From: Candidatus Uhrbacteria bacterium
GTDB taxonomy: Bacteria > Patescibacteriota > Patescibacteriia > UBA9934
Direction of reading: 5' to 3'
Assembly: GCA_030688135.1 (NCBI GenBank)
Contig: JAUYIW010000026.1
Coordinates: 1 to 8,685, forward strand
DNA: 8,685 nt
Of this stretch, positions 5,853 through 8,685 are shown piece by piece (the stretch's first letter is position 1; each line of letters starts with the position of its first letter). The notes beneath the pieces were generated by a model. The model worked only from the letters and a program-made list of their open reading frames with translations. It did not search any database and had not been told where the DNA came from. The translations under genes and the position numbers were made by a program.

Positions 5853-6533
5853 CTAAATCATATACTTCCCCCGCTCAATATCGGAAGCAATTTCACCATC
5901 GTGCAGTGTAATAACTCGTTTTTTAAGCGCATTAACAATATCACGATCATGCGAAACAAGAACAACCGTGGTTCCGTATTCATTAATTCGCTTTAAGAGT
6001 TCAATAATCTCCATGGAATGAATCGTGTCTAAATTTCCAGTTGGCTCATCTGCAACTAGAATCTTTGGCGTGTGAACTAATGACCGCGCAATTGAAACTC
6101 TTTGCTGCTCGCCTCCTGAAAGTTGACGCGGATAACGACCAAGCTTATCGGAAAGTCCTACAATTTTTAATACTTGCGGTACAATTTTTTTTATTCGAGA
6201 TGGCCCAGCACCAGCAACTTCAAGCGCGAATGCTACATTTTCTTCTACAGTTTTACGTGGTAGCAATTTATAATCTTGAAAAACTATACCAATTTGCCTG
6301 CGAAGAATTGGAATCTCAGATTGTCTAATTCTACTAATATCCCAATCTCCAATAATCACCTCACCTTTTGTGGGACGTTCTTCTGCAAATAAAAGTTTTG
6401 CAAATGTAGTCTTGCCAGACCCGCTTTGACCCACAATAGACACAAATTCGCCAGCCTTAATATGCAGACTAACGTTGCTTAGTGCCCCAGTATTTGGCTT
6501 GTATATTTTTGATACGTTCTGAAGTCGAATCAT
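5853..6533 (-). CDS. ftsE: Cell division ATP-binding protein FtsE
   Basis: 226 residues, the usual FtsE length. ABC ATPase motifs: Walker A GQSGSGKT (35-42), Q-loop VFQDYKLLP (84-92), signature LSGGEQQR (138-145), Walker B ILVADEP (158-164) followed by TGNLD, and H-loop His195 in VLVSHD. The N-terminus MIRLQNVSKIY and the FQDYKLLP stretch are typical of FtsE. It is cytoplasmic, binds and hydrolyses ATP, and drives FtsX, encoded next on the same strand. I place the start at 6533, not at the in-frame ATG at 6650: the extra 39 residues would be translated from the intergenic repeat mosaic and match nothing in the family, while an extended -10 box lies just 6 nt upstream of 6533. There is no Shine-Dalgarno, so the message is probably leaderless. 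The usual neighbour prfB is absent upstream. Confidence 0.95.
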   Translation of the reverse strand: MIRLQNVSKIYKPNTGALSNVSLHIKAGEFVSIVGQSGSGKTTFAKLLFAEERPTKGEVIIGDWDISRIRQSEIPILRRQIGIVFQDYKLLPRKTVEENVAFALEVAGAGPSRIKKIVPQVLKIVGLSDKLGRYPRQLSGGEQQRVSIARSLVHTPKILVADEPTGNLDTIHSMEIIELLKRINEYGTTVVLVSHDRDIVNALKKRVITLHDGEIASDIERGKYMI

Positions 6534-6539
6534 GGGAGT

Positions 6540-6548
6540 ATTATAGCA
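6540..6548 (-). promoter_or_regulatory. Extended -10 promoter of ftsE, leaderless start
   Basis: TGC followed by a perfect TATAAT (6548-6540, minus strand) ends 6 nt before the ATG at 6533, so transcription would begin at about the A of the start codon. The -35 position shows no good match, which an extended -10 can tolerate. The region just upstream belongs to the 20-bp repeat family. Confidence 0.6.
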
Positions 6549-6580
6549 CATGTTAGCTTGTGAGGTTATAGCAAAAACTG

Positions 6581-6674
6581 AGAGGTTATTCAGGTGACGG
6601 CAGATTTGTGAGGGGCCTGCCGTCATCCTGAGGAGAGCCGACAAGGTCATCAGAGCTCGACGAACGGATCTCTC
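6581..6674. repeat. 94-bp direct repeat, copy 1
   Basis: Matches 6821-6914 at 89 of 94 positions, at an offset of exactly 240 bp. It carries a perfect 8-bp inverted repeat GACGGCAG / CTGCCGTC (6596-6603, 6617-6624) and one CATCCTGAGGAG ... GGATCTCTC module. Confidence 0.9.
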
Positions 6675-6820
6675 CGAATGCCGGATGGGTTAATCTGGAT
6701 GCTGAGGTGGCCGGCGGAGCCGGACATCCTGAGGAGGCATAGCCGACGAAGGATCTCTCTGAATGCTGAAGGGGTTATTCAGATTGTTAAGAGGTTAAAA
6801 AGGGGTTATACGAGAAACGG

Positions 6821-6914
6821 AGAGGTTATTCAGGTGACGACAGATTTGTCAGGGGGCTGGCGTCATCCTGAGGAGAGCCGACAAGGTCATCAGGGCTCGA
6901 CGAACGGATCTCTC
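6821..6914. repeat. 94-bp direct repeat, copy 2
   Basis: Second copy of 6581-6674. The five differences include one in each stem arm region, leaving the hairpin GACGACAG / CTGGCGTC with one mismatch, so this copy appears slightly decayed or diverged relative to copy 1. Confidence 0.9.
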
Positions 6915-6979
6915 TGGATGAGCGTAGAGGTTAGTCAGGTAGCGGAAGGGTTACTGCTGACGCTGAAGTGGCAGGCATT

Positions 6980-7032
6980 GCCGGACATCCTGAGCAACTA
7001 CGCCCGGCAGCGAATTGCTAAGCCGGGTCCGG
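6980..7032. repeat. REP-like palindromic block, copy 1
   Basis: 53 bp with nested inverted repeats: outer CCGGAC (6981-6986) with GTCCGG (7027-7032), inner CCCGGC / GCCGGG, and AGC / GCT around GAATT. The second copy at 8374-8426 differs at one base (52 of 53). The strong palindromy and intergenic dispersal are REP-like. Confidence 0.85.
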
Positions 7033-7046
7033 AATGGGAAAGTACG

Positions 7047-7080
7047 TAAAAATAAAAACCGACCTACTAGCGTAGGCCGG
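7047..7080 (-). terminator. Intrinsic terminator of the 387-residue protein gene
   Basis: A 9-bp stem on the minus strand, CCGGCCTAC / GTAGGTCGG with one G-U pair (7080-7072 and 7067-7059), and a 4-nt loop. It is followed by TTTTTATTTTT. It starts 6 nt after the TAG stop at 7087. Confidence 0.88.
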
Positions 7081-7086
7081 AACGCC

Positions 7087-8250
7087 CTAAAACCGATTGT
7101 TCGAAGCTTCTGAAAGGCAACGCCTTACTTCGGCCCACTTTTTAATTCGCCACTCTGCAATGGCACGATTCAGAAAGCGCCGAACCCACCGCATGTAGCG
7201 AAGGTCATTTCCGCGATCAACCGACTCGCCATTCTCCTTTGCAACCTCTCGCTGCGCACCTGCTGCTGGCTCCATTCTTGCACGAAGCGCAATGAGCTCT
7301 CCGAGAAGCGCACTGCGCCTCTCTTCTCTATCAGCCTTTCGAGTGCCTTGCACAATTTCGAACCGTAGACGAAAGTCAGACAGCAAACGTTGCTTTTCCA
7401 TATTTCTAAGCGCCCACTTGGTCCAAAACAATTTTGTTTCCGCTTCCTTCGCAGATCCATGCTTAATCATATGCGCAACACTGTCCAAGGCGTCCGCCGT
7501 GTGCCTAAATGAATGTCTGAAAGGACGGTCGTGCGTAACGCGAAGTTCGCGGGCAAAAGTCGACAACCTCGTTGCCTCCCTCACGCTAAGTTCTACCGAC
7601 ACGGGCAGACTCTCTATTTCTTTGAGGACGCGCCGTATCAGGAATAGACTGCGCTGAATCTCGGCGTGCAGGCTAAATGCCCGCATACCAACGTATCTAC
7701 TGATCTCAACAATGTCGTCAATTCTTGCCACGCCGTCTTTGGCGGCATATGCAAGCTTGCACTGAGTCGCTGGAGGATTCACACGTCCAAGCGAATCCTC
7801 AACGCCCCTTGCGCCCTGCGTAAGATCAACCATTCGCTTCTTGTGCTCTGCCCGAACCTTGCCGTGCTCATCAGCAAGTGCTTCAATTCGGGCTTTAGCT
7901 AGATCACGGTCTTCAAGACTCATAACCTTCCAGCGATCCATGTCGTCCACGAGCGCCCTGTTCTCCACAATAATGTCTGTGAGCTTTGCAATCTCACCAC
8001 CATCAGTTGAGCGATCGTCCATTCCATATGCAACATTCGCTACTACGCAGGCGATGAACGCATCGTCGAGCGAACTAAAGATATCGTAAACTTGCTGATA
8101 TTTACCCTTATCTCTTCGGATCAAGATGAAGCCTTCTTGCAGATCCCACTCCTCAATTTCGTGAATGATCCGAATCATCGGCCCTCCTGGAATATGCTCG
8201 TACGATCCGTGTGGAAGCTCGATCCTACCGTACTTAGTTACAACAAACAT
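7087..8250 (-). CDS. Unknown protein, 387 residues, soluble and mostly helical
   Basis: I do not recognise this protein. No signal peptide or membrane segment is visible. The first ~65 residues (from MFVVTKYGRIELPHG) look beta-rich with a folded-domain character and include EEWDLQEGFILIRRDKGKY. From about residue 90 on it is highly charged and helix-prone, with heptad-like stretches around 95-145 and 190-340 that may form helical bundles or coiled coils. The C-terminus is strongly basic (RWVRRFLNRAIAEWRIKKW). There is no metal-binding cluster, nucleotide-binding loop or catalytic signature that I can see. The start is fixed by AGGAG 6 nt upstream. The gene has its own TTGACA promoter and terminator, so it is monocistronic. 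Base composition is richer in GC than the ftsEX and glycosyltransferase genes and resembles the His-rich gene, which has the same style of promoter. A structural, nucleic-acid-associated or mobile-element cargo role is possible, but none is supported directly. Confidence 0.85.
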   Translation of the reverse strand: MFVVTKYGRIELPHGSYEHIPGGPMIRIIHEIEEWDLQEGFILIRRDKGKYQQVYDIFSSLDDAFIACVVANVAYGMDDRSTDGGEIAKLTDIIVENRALVDDMDRWKVMSLEDRDLAKARIEALADEHGKVRAEHKKRMVDLTQGARGVEDSLGRVNPPATQCKLAYAAKDGVARIDDIVEISRYVGMRAFSLHAEIQRSLFLIRRVLKEIESLPVSVELSVREATRLSTFARELRVTHDRPFRHSFRHTADALDSVAHMIKHGSAKEAETKLFWTKWALRNMEKQRLLSDFRLRFEIVQGTRKADREERRSALLGELIALRARMEPAAGAQREVAKENGESVDRGNDLRYMRWVRRFLNRAIAEWRIKKWAEVRRCLSEASNNRF

Positions 8251-8256
8251 GACTGT

Positions 8257-8261
8257 CTCCT
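8257..8261 (-). promoter_or_regulatory. Strong Shine-Dalgarno of the 387-residue gene
   Basis: AGGAG within AAAAGGAGACAGTC on the minus strand, 6 nt before the ATG at 8250. It decides the start and is one of only two clear ribosome sites in the window. Confidence 0.85.
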
Positions 8262-8291
8262 TTTGGGTTTTTGTGAAATGAGCAGATGAGA

Positions 8292-8320
8292 GTTGTATCA
8301 GGAATTAACTGCAGTGTCAA
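8292..8320 (-). promoter_or_regulatory. Promoter of the 387-residue gene
   Basis: A perfect TTGACA (8320-8315), 17-bp spacer, then TACAAC (8297-8292, 4 of 6) with an upstream TGn extended -10. The layout TTGACA - 14 bp - TGnTACAA is the same as in the His-rich gene promoter at 2401-2429. Predicted leader is about 35 nt. Confidence 0.75.
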
Positions 8321-8344
8321 GGGAGATTGTCGATTAACGGAGGG

Positions 8345-8507
8345 GTTATTCTGATGCTGAGGTGGCCGGCGGAGCCGGACATCCTGAGCAACTACGCCCG
8401 GCAGCGAATTGCTGAGCCGGGTCCGGCCTTGCGACTACTGCCGGAAAGAATCTCTCTGAATGCTGAAGAGGTTAATCAGGTTGCGATGGGGTTATACGAG
8501 AAACGGA
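8345..8507. repeat. Second intergenic repeat mosaic, interrupted by a mobile element
   Basis: It shares blocks with 6552-7032: the exact 36-bp block at 8353-8388 (as 6698-6733), GTTA units at 8345, 8471 and 8491, and a 21-bp stretch around GTTATACGAGAAACGGAG (8488-8508) identical to 6802-6822. At 6805 the array continues into another GTTATTCAGG unit; here the continuation is replaced by the end of the mobile element at 8508. Confidence 0.85.
8374..8426. repeat. REP-like palindromic block, copy 2
   Basis: 52 of 53 bases match 6980-7032, with the same nested stems (CCGGAC / GTCCGG and CCCGGC / GCCGGG). It overlaps the shared 36-bp block by 15 bp, so in this copy two modules that stand apart at 6698-6733 and 6980-7032 are fused. 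Confidence 0.85.
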
Positions 8508-8685
8508 GGATCATACGCAATTTAGGTGGAAAATGCATAGAGGTCAAAGGTTAGCTCAACCGGTAAAAACAGCGGATATCTTGCTCTCTACCATCTCGAA
8601 CCCGATTTAACTTTCTGCTGTCGGGTGAGAGATCTTTTGAACCCCACCATCTCGAGGAGCTTGCGATCCACGACGAGAGATCTTT
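8508..8685 (+). mobile_element. Second copy of the MITE-like element, cut by window edge
   Basis: From GGATCATACGCAATTT at 8508 to the window end, 178 bp align without gaps to the element at 4275-4642 read on the minus strand. I count nine differences, all transitions (about 95% identity). It includes the end repeat, the section before the 48-bp units, one unit and the start of the next. The full element should extend to roughly 8875, beyond the window. It is inserted inside the 20-bp repeat mosaic. Confidence 0.92.

Larger units (their letters stand above)
6552..7032. repeat. Mosaic of intergenic repeats built on ~20-bp GGTTA units
   Basis: There is no gene between ftsE and the unknown gene, and most of the gap is repetitive. 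(a) Units starting GTTA recur about every 20 bp: 6565/6585, 6774/6794, 6805/6825, 6930/6950; typical members are GTTATTCAGGTGACG and GTTAGTCAGGTAGCG. (b) A module CATCCTGAGGAG ... GACGAA(C)GGATCTCTC occurs three times (about 6622-6674, 6723-6759, 6862-6914). (c) A 36-bp block at 6698-6733 recurs exactly at 8353-8388. (d) A GC-rich palindromic block at 6980-7032 recurs at 8374-8426. Open frames across this region on the plus strand share peptide fragments only because the DNA is repeated. Modules resembling (b) recur in intergenic DNA of various bacteria, to my recollection, but no single named family is claimed. Confidence 0.85.

Noticed and set aside
6534..6650. N-terminal extension of FtsE to an ATG at 6650
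   Set aside because: The 39 extra residues are translated repeat sequence with no FtsE counterpart, and the ftsE promoter lies inside them.
6678..7049. Plus-strand ORF here and a similar one at 8327-8554 sharing LRWPAEPDIL- and NYARQRIA-type peptides
   Set aside because: The shared peptides come from shared intergenic DNA blocks; their order differs and no start signals are present.
7170..8289. Several shorter open frames overlapping the 387-residue gene on both strands
   Set aside because: They are contained in or opposite to a frame with promoter, ribosome site and terminator, and none shows recognisable protein features.

Overview
The window (8,685 bp) carries seven protein-coding genes, all read from the minus strand. 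In transcription order they are: a 387-residue protein of unknown function (7087-8250), ftsE (5853-6533), ftsX (4743-5663), a multi-pass membrane family 2 glycosyltransferase (2748-4229), a secreted His-rich protein (1727-2371), and two soluble-type family 2 glycosyltransferases (495-1541 and 1-508, the last cut by the window edge). I see no rRNA, tRNA or CRISPR array.

Organism: the style of the FtsX and glycosyltransferase proteins, several starts with a -10 box almost touching the ATG and no Shine-Dalgarno, and repeat-packed intergenic regions suggest a Patescibacteria/CPR bacterium, perhaps Parcubacteria-like. This is inference; no phylogenetic marker is present. TGA serves as a normal stop in two genes, which argues against the UGA-glycine code of Gracilibacteria.

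Layout: 1-1541 is an overlapping pair of glycosyltransferase genes, probably for cell-surface polysaccharide. 1686-2429 is a self-contained unit: promoter, ribosome site, His-rich secreted protein, intrinsic terminator. 2460-2746 is non-coding, with a mirror-symmetric array of GTTTATT sites about 20 bp apart followed by a 128-bp inverted-repeat element. 2748-4229 is the membrane glycosyltransferase. 4267-4650 is a clear non-autonomous mobile element: 368 bp, perfect 24-bp terminal inverted repeats, 8-bp target duplication, no transposase. 4689-6548 is the ftsEX cell-division transporter, with a 20-bp-period array between its two genes. 6552-7032 is a mosaic of intergenic repeats. 7047-8320 is another self-contained unit (promoter, ribosome site, unknown gene, terminator). 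8345-8685 holds more of the same mosaic and a second, edge-truncated copy of the mobile element in the opposite orientation.

Functionally, FtsE (ATPase) and FtsX (membrane partner) form one complex, and the three glycosyltransferases fit envelope glycan synthesis. The most interesting material lies between the genes: a family of ~20-bp units in phased arrays, and a MITE-like element whose second copy permits a sharp prediction. The His-rich and 387-residue genes share a different promoter and ribosome-site style from the other five.
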